Assembly: GCA_036675345.1 (NCBI GenBank)
Contig: JAKFFE010000047.1
Location: 62,001 to 126,000 of the forward strand
Length of the DNA stretch: 64,000 bases
From: JALYOC01 sp036675345
GTDB lineage: Bacteria > Myxococcota > Myxococcia > Myxococcales > Myxococcaceae
Direction of reading: 5' to 3'
A model generated the notes under the pieces. It saw only the letters and a program-made list of their open reading frames with translations. It made no database searches and was not told where the DNA came from. The number at the start of each line of letters is the position of its first letter. Positions within the stretch are counted from its first letter, which is position 1. Positions 41,070 to 50,989 of the stretch are shown here, piece after piece. The position numbers and the translations under genes were made by a program.

Positions 41070-42962
41070 ATGTCTGCGCAGAGAGAAATCCTGGGAGCGT
41101 GTCCGCTCGGTGATGGGCGGACACGCTTTCGCGTTTGGGCCCCGGACCACCGCGAGGTATCGGTGGCGGTGGAGGCCCCCGGGGGACTGCAGCGTCTGCC
41201 GTTGGAGCAGGCGAGCGGGGGCTACTTCCTCGGCACCCATCCGGTGACGGTGGGGACCCGGTACCGGTTCTGCCTGGAGGGAGGAGACTTCCTTCCCGAT
41301 CCTTGTTCCCGGTTCCAGCCCGAGGGGCCCCATGGCCCTTCCCAGGTGGTGGATCCGTCCTCCTTCCGTTGGACCGATCAGGCCTGGCGGGGGCTGGGGC
41401 CGCGGGGGCAGGTCCTCTATGAGCTGCACGTGGGGACCTTCTCCGCGGAGGGGACCTATGCCGGGCTGCGGACCCACCTTCCCCACCTGGTGGAGCTGGG
41501 CGTCACCGCGCTGGAATTGATGCCTCTGAACACCTGCCCCGGCCGCTTCAACTGGGGCTACGACGGGGTGTCGCTGTTCGCCCCCACCCCGGCCTACGGG
41601 ACCCCGGAGCAGCTGCGCGCCCTGGTGGACGAGGCCCACCGGCTGGGCCTGGGGGTGCTGGTGGACGTGGTCTACAACCACCTCGGTCCGGACGGGAACT
41701 ACCTGGGCCGTTACGCCCAGGCGTACTTCACCGACCGCTATCGCAATGACTGGGGCCAGGCGCTGAACTTCGAGGGCCCCACCGGACAGCCGGTGCGCGA
41801 GTTCTTCCTCCAGAACGTCCGGATGTGGATCGCCGAGTACCACTGCGATGGGCTCCGCTTCGACGCCACCCAGAACCTCAACGACGCCTCCCCCCGCCAC
41901 CTCCTCACCGAGCTGATCGCCGAGGCCCGCTCGGCCGCCGGCGAACGGCAGGTGCTGATCGTCTCCGAGAACGAACCCCAGGATCGGCGGCTGGTTCAGT
42001 CCGAGGGTCAGGGAGGGAACGGAGGCGACCTGCTGTGGGTAGATGATTTCCATCACAGCGCGCGGGTGGCGCTGACCGGCAACGCCGAGGCGTACTGCCA
42101 GGACTACCGCGGCAGCAGCCAGGAGTTGCTCTCCTGCGTGCTCCGGAACGCGCTCTACCAGGGACAGCACTACCAGTGGCAGCAGCAGGGCCGGGGCACG
42201 CCCTTGATGGACCAACCGGCCGAGCGCGCGGTGTTCTTCCTGCAGAACCACGATCAGCTGGCCAACACCCTGCGGGGGAGGCGGCTGGGACAATTGGCGG
42301 GGGAGGACCTGGCCCGGGCGATCACCCTGTACTTCCTGCTGCTGCCCCAGACCCCGATGCTGTTCCAGGGGCAGGAGTTCTTCGCCTCCTCTCCCTTCTT
42401 GTTCTTCGTGGATCACAACGCGGAGCTGATGCCGCTGATCCAGCGGGGCCGGGATCAGTTCCTCTCCCAGTTCGGCTCCGCCCGCCGCGCCCTGGAACAG
42501 GAGGGGCATCAGGTCCCGATCGGAGCGCCGGCCTTTGAACGTTCGCGACTGGACTGGAGCGAGCGGGAAAAGCACGACCGGATCTTCCGCCTCCACCAGG
42601 AGGCGCTGCGGCTGCGTCGGGAGGATCCGCTGCTGGCCGCCCAGGAGCTGGACCTTTTGGCCGGGGCCACCCTCACCCCCCAGGCGCTGGTGCTGCGCTG
42701 GCAGGGCTGGCGCTGGGAGAAGGGAGGCGGCGCACCGGCCGGAGATCGACTGCTGGTGCTGAACCTGGGGGCGGACACCCCGCTCTCCCCGGCCCCCGAA
42801 CCCCTGCTCGCCCCGGTGCCCGGACACCCCTGGCGATTGTTGCTCTCCTCCCAACACACCCGCTTTGGCGGGATGGGCGCCAATGCGCCAGGTGGAGACG
42901 GTCCATGGACCCTGCCCGGGCACTGCGCCCTGCTGCTCACCTCCCAGGAGGCCTCACCGTGA
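41070..42962 (+). CDS. treZ: Malto-oligosyltrehalose trehalohydrolase (TreZ)
   Basis: 630 residues, GH13 family. An N-terminal CBM48/E-set domain (RFRVWAPDHREVSVAVE) is followed by the TreZ entry motif VLYELHVGTFSAEGTY (about 117) and the catalytic barrel: nucleophile Asp in GLRFDATQ near 264, acid Glu in IVSENEP near 300, and Asp in FLQNHDQLAN near 393. It releases trehalose from maltooligosyl-trehalose. TreY, which makes that substrate, is not in the window. A small GC-rich inverted repeat (CGCCCC/GGGGCG, 41040-41055) lies just upstream of a GCGGGGG ribosome site. The stop overlaps the debranching-enzyme start. Confidence 0.87.
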   Translation: MSAQREILGACPLGDGRTRFRVWAPDHREVSVAVEAPGGLQRLPLEQASGGYFLGTHPVTVGTRYRFCLEGGDFLPDPCSRFQPEGPHGPSQVVDPSSFRWTDQAWRGLGPRGQVLYELHVGTFSAEGTYAGLRTHLPHLVELGVTALELMPLNTCPGRFNWGYDGVSLFAPTPAYGTPEQLRALVDEAHRLGLGVLVDVVYNHLGPDGNYLGRYAQAYFTDRYRNDWGQALNFEGPTGQPVREFFLQNVRMWIAEYHCDGLRFDATQNLNDASPRHLLTELIAEARSAAGERQVLIVSENEPQDRRLVQSEGQGGNGGDLLWVDDFHHSARVALTGNAEAYCQDYRGSSQELLSCVLRNALYQGQHYQWQQQGRGTPLMDQPAERAVFFLQNHDQLANTLRGRRLGQLAGEDLARAITLYFLLLPQTPMLFQGQEFFASSPFLFFVDHNAELMPLIQRGRDQFLSQFGSARRALEQEGHQVPIGAPAFERSRLDWSEREKHDRIFRLHQEALRLRREDPLLAAQELDLLAGATLTPQALVLRWQGWRWEKGGGAPAGDRLLVLNLGADTPLSPAPEPLLAPVPGHPWRLLLSSQHTRFGGMGANAPGGDGPWTLPGHCALLLTSQEASP

Positions 42963-44986
42963 ATCCACGCCCGCCCGTCCCCCTGCCGGTCCTCTCCCTG
43001 GACTGGCCCCAGGGTCCCGAATGCGAGGAGGTGATCCACCAGGAGTGGCTGATCACCAACGGACTGGGGGGCTACGCGTCGGGGACCCTGGGGCTGTGCA
43101 ACACCCGCCGCTTCCACGGGCTGTACATCCCCACCCTCCCCGGTCGCGGCCGCACGGTGATGCTCTCCCGGATGGTGGAGGAGGTGATCGCCGACGAGCG
43201 GGTGTACCGGCTGGACTCCGAGGAGCGGGCGGACCACTCCATCGCCGACGCCAACCTCCGGCTGCTGCGCAGCTTCCGGCTCCAGGGGCTGATCCCCACC
43301 TGGCGCTTCGAGTTCGACGGCGCGCAACTGGAGCGGCGGATGGTGATGGTCCACGGAGAGAACACCGTGTTCATCGCCTACCGCCACCTGGGCGGTCGTC
43401 CGCTCAAGCTGCGGCTGCGGCCGTTCCCGGTGTTCCGCCCCCACGACGCGCCCATCCCCGGCCAGCCGTTCAACCCCACCATGAAGGTCGCGGGGGGAAA
43501 CCTGGAGATGCAGACCGCGGAGGACCACCCGCCGCTGCGGTTGCGACTGCTCTCGGCGGCCCAGGACAGCGCCTTCGTGGTCCGCTACCACCGCTCCCCG
43601 GAGCTGCACTTCCGGCTGGAGAAGGCGCGCGGCTACGACCACGGCGAGCACCAGGTCAGCCCCGGCTACTTCCGCTGCAGCCTGCGGGAGGGAGAGGTGG
43701 TCTCGCTGGGGATCTCCGGCGGAGGCTGGGAGCTGTTGGACCGGGCCCCGGAGGAACCCTTCGCCCTGGAACGGGAGCGGGAGCAGATGCTGTTGAACCG
43801 CGCCCCGCCCCAGGCTCGCGCCGGCAACGCCGCGCGGCTGGTGCTGGCCGCGGACCAGTTCGTGATCCAGCCCTTCAACCGCCCGGCGGACAGCGCCTGG
43901 GCCCGGGCAGTCGGCCAGGACGTGCGCAGCGTGATCGCCGGGTACCACTGGTTCACCGACTGGGGCCGGGACACCATGATCTCCTTGGAGGGGCTGACCC
44001 TGACCACCGGCCGGCATGCGGAGGCGGCGGCGATCCTCCACACCTTCCGGCACTACGTGAAGGACGGGCTGCTGCCGAACCTGTTCCCGGAGGGCGAAAG
44101 CGAGGGCCTGTACCATACCGCCGACGCCACGCTGTGGTTCTTCCACGCGGTGGATCGCTACGCGGAGGTGACCGGGGACCTGGACTTGGTGCGCGAGTTC
44201 TTCCCCACCCTGGAGGGGATCATCTCCAAGCACCTGGAGGGCACCCGGTTCAACATTGGCGCCGATGCGGACGGGCTGATCCGCCAGGGCCAGGAGGGCT
44301 ACCAGCTGACCTGGATGGACGCCAAGGTGGACGGCTGGGTGGTGACCCCCCGGCGGGGCAAGCCGGTGGAGATCAACGCCCTGTGGTTCAACGCCCTGAG
44401 CCTGATGGCGGACTGGGCCACCCGATTGGGGAAGGATCCCTCGCGCTACGCCGGCCTGGCCGAGAAGGCCTACGGCGCCTTCAACCGGCGCTTCTGGAAC
44501 CCGCAGCAAGGCTGCCTGTACGACGTGGTGGACGGAGAGGGAGGAGACGACGCGGCGATCCGGCCCAACCAGGTGTTCGCCCTCTCGCTGCGCCATCCGG
44601 TGCTGCGCAAGGACCGCTGGCAGCCGGTGATGGAGAAGGTGCGCCAGACCCTGCTCACCCCGGTGGGCCTGCGCAGCCTCAGCGCCGACCACCCGGACTA
44701 CAAGCCGCGCTACGACGGAGACCTGAGGGCAAGAGACGCCGCCTACCACCAGGGAACGGTGTGGGGCTGGCTGATCGGCCACTACGTCGACGCGCAGCTG
44801 AAGCTGGACCCGGACAAGCAGAAGGCCAGAGAGTTGCTACGAGGCCTGGAGGAGCACCTGGAGCTGGCCGGCATCGGCCAGGTCAGCGAAGTCTTCGACG
44901 CCACCGCCCCCTACCGGGCCCGGGGATGCATCGCCCAGGCCTGGAGCGTGGCCGAACTCCTCCGCCAGTTGGTGAAGACCACCTGA
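42959..44986 (+). CDS. Glycogen debranching enzyme, amylo-alpha-1,6-glucosidase type
   Basis: 675 residues of the bacterial/archaeal GDE family. The N-terminal domain starts with EWLITNGLGGYASGTLGLCNTRRFHGL-type sequence (about 25-50), the family hallmark. The (alpha/alpha)6 catalytic domain holds YHWFTDWGRDTMIS near 325, LTWMDAKVDGWVVTPR near 450 and VEINALWFNAL. The end reads YHQGTVWGWLIGHY. It trims alpha-1,6 branches from glycogen. The GTG start overlaps the treZ stop (GTGA), so the two are one operon. Together they point to turning glycogen into linear glucan and trehalose. Confidence 0.88.
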   Translation: MNPRPPVPLPVLSLDWPQGPECEEVIHQEWLITNGLGGYASGTLGLCNTRRFHGLYIPTLPGRGRTVMLSRMVEEVIADERVYRLDSEERADHSIADANLRLLRSFRLQGLIPTWRFEFDGAQLERRMVMVHGENTVFIAYRHLGGRPLKLRLRPFPVFRPHDAPIPGQPFNPTMKVAGGNLEMQTAEDHPPLRLRLLSAAQDSAFVVRYHRSPELHFRLEKARGYDHGEHQVSPGYFRCSLREGEVVSLGISGGGWELLDRAPEEPFALEREREQMLLNRAPPQARAGNAARLVLAADQFVIQPFNRPADSAWARAVGQDVRSVIAGYHWFTDWGRDTMISLEGLTLTTGRHAEAAAILHTFRHYVKDGLLPNLFPEGESEGLYHTADATLWFFHAVDRYAEVTGDLDLVREFFPTLEGIISKHLEGTRFNIGADADGLIRQGQEGYQLTWMDAKVDGWVVTPRRGKPVEINALWFNALSLMADWATRLGKDPSRYAGLAEKAYGAFNRRFWNPQQGCLYDVVDGEGGDDAAIRPNQVFALSLRHPVLRKDRWQPVMEKVRQTLLTPVGLRSLSADHPDYKPRYDGDLRARDAAYHQGTVWGWLIGHYVDAQLKLDPDKQKARELLRGLEEHLELAGIGQVSEVFDATAPYRARGCIAQAWSVAELLRQLVKTT

Positions 44987-44998
44987 GGCGGGGACCGG

Positions 44999-45247
44999 CT
45001 ACTGCCCCTGCTCGGGGCTCTCTGCCGTCCCCGAGCTCCCCGCCGAAGGCCGGTCGTACCCCTCCGGAACATCCGTCGGAGATCCAGACGAAGTCGCTCC
45101 GGAAGGAAGATCATCGGTGGTGTCCTGCCCCTCCTCCACCGCGCCCGATCCCCCGGTGCCCTCCATCGAGGCCGCGCGCTGGGCACAGCCCGCGACCATC
45201 CCGGCGGCTGCGGCAGCCAGCGCCCACTGCTTGAACCGTTCGCTCAT
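44999..45247 (-). CDS. Small lipoprotein, 82 residues
   Basis: Signal peptide MSERFKQWALAAAAAGMVAGC with lipobox VAGC, then about 60 residues rich in Gly, Ser, Glu, Asp and Pro with no predicted fold. AAGGAGAGGGCGAG directly before the ATG is a good ribosome site and supports a real gene. It converges with the debranching-enzyme gene, 12 bases from its stop. Function unknown. Confidence 0.65.
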   Translation of the reverse strand: MSERFKQWALAAAAAGMVAGCAQRAASMEGTGGSGAVEEGQDTTDDLPSGATSSGSPTDVPEGYDRPSAGSSGTAESPEQGQ

Positions 45248-45367
45248 CTCGCCCTCTCCTTGAAGTCATCGGGTGCAAGAAAAGCTACGCACCCACTGCT
45301 CCCCGAAGCCTGGCACCCGCGCGAAAGGACGCTGCCCCGCCCGCTCGCAGGGTGATATCGGCGCCCC

Positions 45368-45795
45368 ATGTCGAAGCGGTCCTACTGGTTGGTGAAGAGC
45401 GAACCCGCAGTCTATCCCTACTCGCAGCTGGCGTCCGAGAAGCGGACCTGGTGGACCGGGATCCGCAGCTACGAGGCCCGGAACAACCTGCGGGCGATGA
45501 AGAAGGGCGACCTGGCCCTCTATTACCACTCCACCGGAGGCAAGGAGCTGGTGGGCGTGGCCAGGGTCACCCAGGTGGCCGGACCCGACCCCACCGCCCC
45601 CGGAGAAGACTGGGCAGCGGTGGAGCTGGAGGCGGTGACCGCCCTGGCCCAGCCGGTCTCCCTGGCCGAAGTGAAGGCCAGGAAGTCGCTGGCCAAGATG
45701 CAGCTGGTCACCCGCTCCCGGCTGTCGGTCTGCCCGGTGACCGACGCCGAGTTCGAGACGGTGCTCAAGATGTCCGGCACCGTCCTCAAGGCCCG

Positions 45796-45799
<4 letters not shown>
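45368..45799 (+). CDS. EVE-domain protein (thymocyte nuclear protein 1-like)
   Basis: 143 residues, nearly all EVE domain: SYWLVKSEP at the start, TWWTGIRSYEARNNLRAMKKGD near 30, ALYYHSTGGKELVGVARV near 55, and the V-x-L-ARKSLAKMQLVTRSRLSV end. EVE is a PUA-like fold that binds modified bases or nucleotides. Most stand-alone bacterial members have no known role. Its last four bases overlap the convergent actB. No obvious modification or restriction gene is nearby, so a defence role has no local support. Confidence 0.87.
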
Positions 45800-47448
<1,649 letters not shown>

Positions 47449-47492
47449 CCCGCTCCCCTTCCCCATCACCAACGAATGTTCGAATCGAAAAG

Positions 47493-48437
47493 CTACAGGG
47501 CAATCCCGGTAGCGGAACCAAGGCGCTGGGTATCGCGCGTCCTGCGAAGATCCTGGAAGGCGGCCGCCAGCAGCTGGGTGGCGGTCCCGGTGCGATCGGG
47601 GAAGGACACCGCCCCCAGCGACACCGAGGTGCCGAAGGCCTTGCCCTCCACATGGAAGCGCGCCAGCTCGAACCGGCTGGCCAGCCGCTCCTGCATCACC
47701 CGCACCCCCTCGGTGGGGGTGCCCGGCAACAGCAGCGCAAACGCCTCCTCGTCCACCCGGGCCACCACGTCCGCATCCCGCACCGTCTGGGAGAGGACCA
47801 CCGAGACGTAGACCAGCAAGCGCTCCGCCAGATCCTTGCCCATCGCCTTCTTGAACTGGGCCAGGCCCTTCAGCTCACAGCCCACCAGGGAGAAGCTGCC
47901 CCCGTAGCGCTCGCAGCGGCGGCTCTCCATCCCGATCAGCGACAACAGATAGCGCCGGGTGTGGGTGCCGGTCAGCGGGTCGTGGAGGGTGGGGGTGTGC
48001 AGCTCCGCGTCGGAGCGGGCCTTCTTCTCCACCGCGTCCACCAGGTTCAGCAGCGAGTGGACCTTGGCCACCAACTCCACCAGGTCCAGCGGCTTGGGGA
48101 ACACGTCCAGCGCCATCCCCTTCTCCAGACAGTAGGTGCGGGTCTGCTGGCCCGGGTCGTCCACCAGGTAGAGGATCGGGGTGGCCCCGTTGCGCAGCTG
48201 CCGCAGCCGCCGCGCCAGCCCCACCGCCGCGAACTCCGGCCCCTGCGCCGCCAGCAGCACCAGGTCCGGACGGAACACCGAGAACAGCGGCACGGTCGGC
48301 TCGTAGCGGGACAAGGAGACCACCCGGAAGCCCTGCTCGCGCAGCGCGTCCGAGGTCCGCTCCAGGTCTGCCTCGTTGGGATCCACCACCAGGATTCGCT
48401 CCTGCCGGTTTCCGCTGCTTCGCCTCTTCGCCGCCAA
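47493..48437 (-). CDS. actA: Degenerate receiver-GGDEF protein (ActA)
   Basis: 314 residues: receiver fold (about 14-130) and GGDEF-type fold (about 155-300). The receiver has lost its acidic pocket and phosphoacceptor: VVDPNEAD replaces the usual acidic pair and LVLLAAQGP has Ala where Asp is expected; the switch Lys (FPKPLD) remains. The cyclase signature reads RVDEEAF instead of GG(D/E)EF. Both activities are probably lost, leaving a binding or scaffolding role. The start appears to be TTG 48437, with GGGAGGCGG nine bases before it. A sigma54 promoter lies about 145 bases upstream. Name by domain order and the adjacent actB. Confidence 0.78.
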   Translation of the reverse strand: MAAKRRSSGNRQERILVVDPNEADLERTSDALREQGFRVVSLSRYEPTVPLFSVFRPDLVLLAAQGPEFAAVGLARRLRQLRNGATPILYLVDDPGQQTRTYCLEKGMALDVFPKPLDLVELVAKVHSLLNLVDAVEKKARSDAELHTPTLHDPLTGTHTRRYLLSLIGMESRRCERYGGSFSLVGCELKGLAQFKKAMGKDLAERLLVYVSVVLSQTVRDADVVARVDEEAFALLLPGTPTEGVRVMQERLASRFELARFHVEGKAFGTSVSLGAVSFPDRTGTATQLLAAAFQDLRRTRDTQRLGSATGIAL

Positions 48438-48581
48438 GCCTGCCCGCCTCCCGGAAATTTCTACCCACCCGCTTCACCCGCTCGAACCCCACCTTTACAG
48501 TGAGCGGCTCGCCCGGCACCTCGCTATCCCCTGGGATTTCCAACCCGTGGGCAGTGAAGTTCCCAGTCGCGGCAAACAGTG

Positions 48582-48597
48582 AGCAACGCGCGTGCCA
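48582..48597 (-). promoter_or_regulatory. Perfect sigma54 -24/-12 promoter of actA-actB
   Basis: The minus strand reads TGGCACG-CGCG-TTGCT, an exact fit to TGGCACG-N4-TTGCW with GG and GC 12 bases apart. Predicted transcription start is near 48572, giving a leader of about 135 bases before actA. It lies in the short gap after the glutaredoxin-like gene. Confidence 0.85.
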
Positions 48598-48606
48598 GCC
48601 AGGCGC

Positions 48607-48840
48607 TCAGCCCCGGAGGCGAGCCAGCAGGGCCTCTTCGGTCAGCCGGTGTCGGAAGGCCAACACCCCCTCCACCCACACCACCGGCAGGTCGTAGCGG
48701 TAGCGGTGGAACAGCTCCAGGTTGGTGGTCACGTCCACCTCCTGGAACACGAAGTCGACCTGCTGCTGGGCGCGGAGGATGATCTCCTTTGCGTCCTCAC
48801 AGAGCGAACAGTTCGGTTTCGAGTAGATCTCGACCTTCAT
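48607..48840 (-). CDS. Glutaredoxin-like (DUF836) protein
   Basis: 77 residues with a thioredoxin-fold plan: KVEIYSKPNCSLCEDAKE at the start, where CSLC is the redox pair, FVFQEVDVTTNLELFHRYRYDLPVVWV with the cis-Pro at DLPVV, and a short helix end. This is the size of DUF836/glutaredoxin-like proteins. The ATG at 48840 is 22 bases from the divergent DUF4388 gene, so the two starts share a very short promoter region. A reduced quasi-palindrome (TGAGCAGGATTCCTCA) lies in it. Confidence 0.85.
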   Translation of the reverse strand: MKVEIYSKPNCSLCEDAKEIILRAQQQVDFVFQEVDVTTNLELFHRYRYDLPVVWVEGVLAFRHRLTEEALLARLRG

Positions 48841-48862
48841 TGCTGAGCAGGATTCCTCAAGA

Positions 48863-50032
48863 ATGCGTGGCCTGCGTGGTGACCTCGGAACGATGCCTAT
48901 CAAGGACATCGTCCTCTATCTCGGCAACAAGCGGGCGACCGGAACGTTGGGGTTCCACCGCGGCAACATCCGCAAGGAGGCGCAGATCCACGAAGGGATG
49001 GTGGTGAGCGCCAGCTCCAACCAGGCCCGGGAGTTCCTCGGTCAGTTCCTGATCAACATGGGACACCTGACCGAAGACCAGTTCCTCAAGGCCTACGAGA
49101 CCCAGAAGGAGACCCGGATCTTCCTGGGGAAGATCCTGGTGATGATCGGGCTGGTGCCGGAGGACGTGGTCCGCAACGCGCTGTCGATGAAGCTGCGCGA
49201 GACCCTGCTGGACGCCTTTGAGTGGAACGAGGGGGAGTTCGCCTTCACCGCGCTCAACCACGCCCCGGAGATCGACGGGCTGGACACCTCGGTGGACCTG
49301 CTGGACATCTACCGGGAGGGCGAGTTCCGCGAGACCGCCTGGCAGGCGATCCGCGGCGCCTTCCCCCACGGCGGCCTCAAGCTCCGGGTCACCGAGCGCA
49401 AGCTGCCCGAGCCCCCCAAGCCGGGCACGATGGACGAGAAGATCGTCCGCTACGCCAAGGAGGGGCTGACCATCGAGGAGATGCTGCTGGCGATGCACGC
49501 CACCGACTTCTACGCCTACCAGCGGCTGTACGCCCTCTACCGGCTGGAGGCGATCGCGGTGGATGACAGCCCCGCCGACGGCCCGATGGAACTGGAGATC
49601 GAGACCGACGACGAGCCGATGGGAAGCCCGGCGGTGATGGGGGACGAACCCAACGATCTGGAGATCGGCAGCGCGGCCCGCGCCTTCCTGCACGGCGGCA
49701 ACTTCAAGGACGCCGAGGCCCTGGCCCGCCGGGCCTTCGAGCTGAACCCCTCCACCATGAATGCGGACCTGCTCCGTCAGGCGGAGGCCGGGCTGCTGAA
49801 GCAGCTGCGCGGTTCACTGCTGGGCCAGCGGCAGATCCCCTCCCTGCTGGTGACCAACACCCAGCTCAAGGGGATGGACCTGACCGCGCCGGAGAAGTAC
49901 CTGCTCTCCCGGATCGACGGAGAGCGCGACCTGGCCTCGATCATCCACGTCTCTCCGCTGCAGGAGGGCGAGGCGCTCAAGCTGGTGCAGAACTTCCTGG
50001 ACAACCACCTGATCCGGCTCACTGCCGGGTAG
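48863..50032 (+). CDS. DUF4388 (PatA-like N-terminal) protein
   Basis: 389 residues. The N-terminus GDLGTMPIKDIVLYLGNKRATGTLGF is the DUF4388 signature common in myxobacteria and cyanobacteria (PatA). A helical region with FLGQFLINMGHLTEDQFLKAYETQKE resembles the type II secretion GspE N-terminal-like fold. The C-terminal third (about 270-389) has helix pairs ending DLASIIHVSPLQEGEALKLVQNFL, like other DUF4388 proteins. It has no catalytic motif and probably acts as a signalling adaptor. The next gene begins nine bases after its stop. Confidence 0.82.
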   Translation: MRGLRGDLGTMPIKDIVLYLGNKRATGTLGFHRGNIRKEAQIHEGMVVSASSNQAREFLGQFLINMGHLTEDQFLKAYETQKETRIFLGKILVMIGLVPEDVVRNALSMKLRETLLDAFEWNEGEFAFTALNHAPEIDGLDTSVDLLDIYREGEFRETAWQAIRGAFPHGGLKLRVTERKLPEPPKPGTMDEKIVRYAKEGLTIEEMLLAMHATDFYAYQRLYALYRLEAIAVDDSPADGPMELEIETDDEPMGSPAVMGDEPNDLEIGSAARAFLHGGNFKDAEALARRAFELNPSTMNADLLRQAEAGLLKQLRGSLLGQRQIPSLLVTNTQLKGMDLTAPEKYLLSRIDGERDLASIIHVSPLQEGEALKLVQNFLDNHLIRLTAG

Positions 50033-50041
50033 ACTCTTCCG

Positions 50042-50989
50042 ATGCGGCTGACTGTGTGCGGTGTGGTGGCCCTGCTGGCGGTCCTCACCTCCTTCCCGGC
50101 AGGGGCGCAGGAGCCCAGCCTTCCACCCTTGCCGGTGGATCCCGAGCCGGCTACCTCCTCCTCTCCGGTAGAGGCTCCCGCGTCTGCTCCCTCGGTGGAG
50201 GCCCCGGCGCAGGAGGCCTCCACTCCGACCGCGGAGGCCGAGGCGGACCCGGCGGCGGAGGCCGACGCGGTGCCAGATGCGACGACCCAGGAGGACGAGC
50301 GGCGCTTTCGCCATGGGGCGCTGCAAGCCGGCGCCACCACCACCGGGATGTTGGTGGGCGGAGTGACCCTGGCGCTGGGCGGAGCGGTCGCCCTCACGGT
50401 GCTGACAGTCGCCTTCGGGATCCCCGCCTTCGGCATCTACGCCATCGTGATGGTCCCGTTCCTGCTGGCGGTGGGGCTCCCGGTGGTGGCGATGGCGGGA
50501 GGGCTGCTGGGGGCCGGCCTGGGTTTCCTGGCGGTGCCGCTGTTCTACCCGCCCTACGACGCGCCCGGAGTGCTGCGGTTGCCCCGGAACGTGCTCACCC
50601 TCTCCCCGCTCCACCTCCTCCGGGGTCACTTCTCGCTGGAGTACGAGCGGGCGCTCTCCGACCACTTCACCCTGTTCGTGGCGCCGTTCTTCGACCGGGG
50701 TCTGGACGCGGTCACCCAGATCGGCGACGACGCCCGCCCCTACGTCGGGCTCACCGCCGGACTCCGGTGGTTCGTCTGGGGGCAGGCTCCCCGCGGGGCG
50801 TACCTGTCTCCGGAGGTCCTGGTCGGCGATGGGGAGGGCGGCTCCCGGGCCACTGCCGCCCTGGTGCTGGGACACCAGTGGCTGATCTTCCGCCACGCCG
50901 CCCTCAACGTCGGGCTGGGCGGCGGCTACGACTTCCTCAAGGCCGTTCCCACCCTGGTCCTCCGCACCAACCTCGGCGCGGCGTTCTAG
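50042..50989 (+). CDS. Exported membrane protein of unknown function
   Basis: 315 residues. A signal peptide (cleavage after AGAQ) is followed by an Ala/Pro/Glu-rich segment (about 25-95), two long hydrophobic stretches (about 105-175) and a C-terminal half with strand-like repeats (FSLEYERALSDHFTLFVAPFF, YLSPEVLVGDG, LNVGLGGGYDFL) reminiscent of outer-membrane barrel strands, ending in Phe. TAGACT, which contains the upstream stop, ends six bases before the ATG with no Shine-Dalgarno, so the message may be leaderless. Not recognised; function unknown. Confidence 0.68.
   Translation: MRLTVCGVVALLAVLTSFPAGAQEPSLPPLPVDPEPATSSSPVEAPASAPSVEAPAQEASTPTAEAEADPAAEADAVPDATTQEDERRFRHGALQAGATTTGMLVGGVTLALGGAVALTVLTVAFGIPAFGIYAIVMVPFLLAVGLPVVAMAGGLLGAGLGFLAVPLFYPPYDAPGVLRLPRNVLTLSPLHLLRGHFSLEYERALSDHFTLFVAPFFDRGLDAVTQIGDDARPYVGLTAGLRWFVWGQAPRGAYLSPEVLVGDGEGGSRATAALVLGHQWLIFRHAALNVGLGGGYDFLKAVPTLVLRTNLGAAF

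Noticed and set aside
47875..48543. Minus-strand frame across the actA leader beginning MEIPGDSEVPG
   Set aside because: It overlaps actA out of frame and turns Gly/Arg-rich within 60 residues. The leader part may be chance coding-like sequence.
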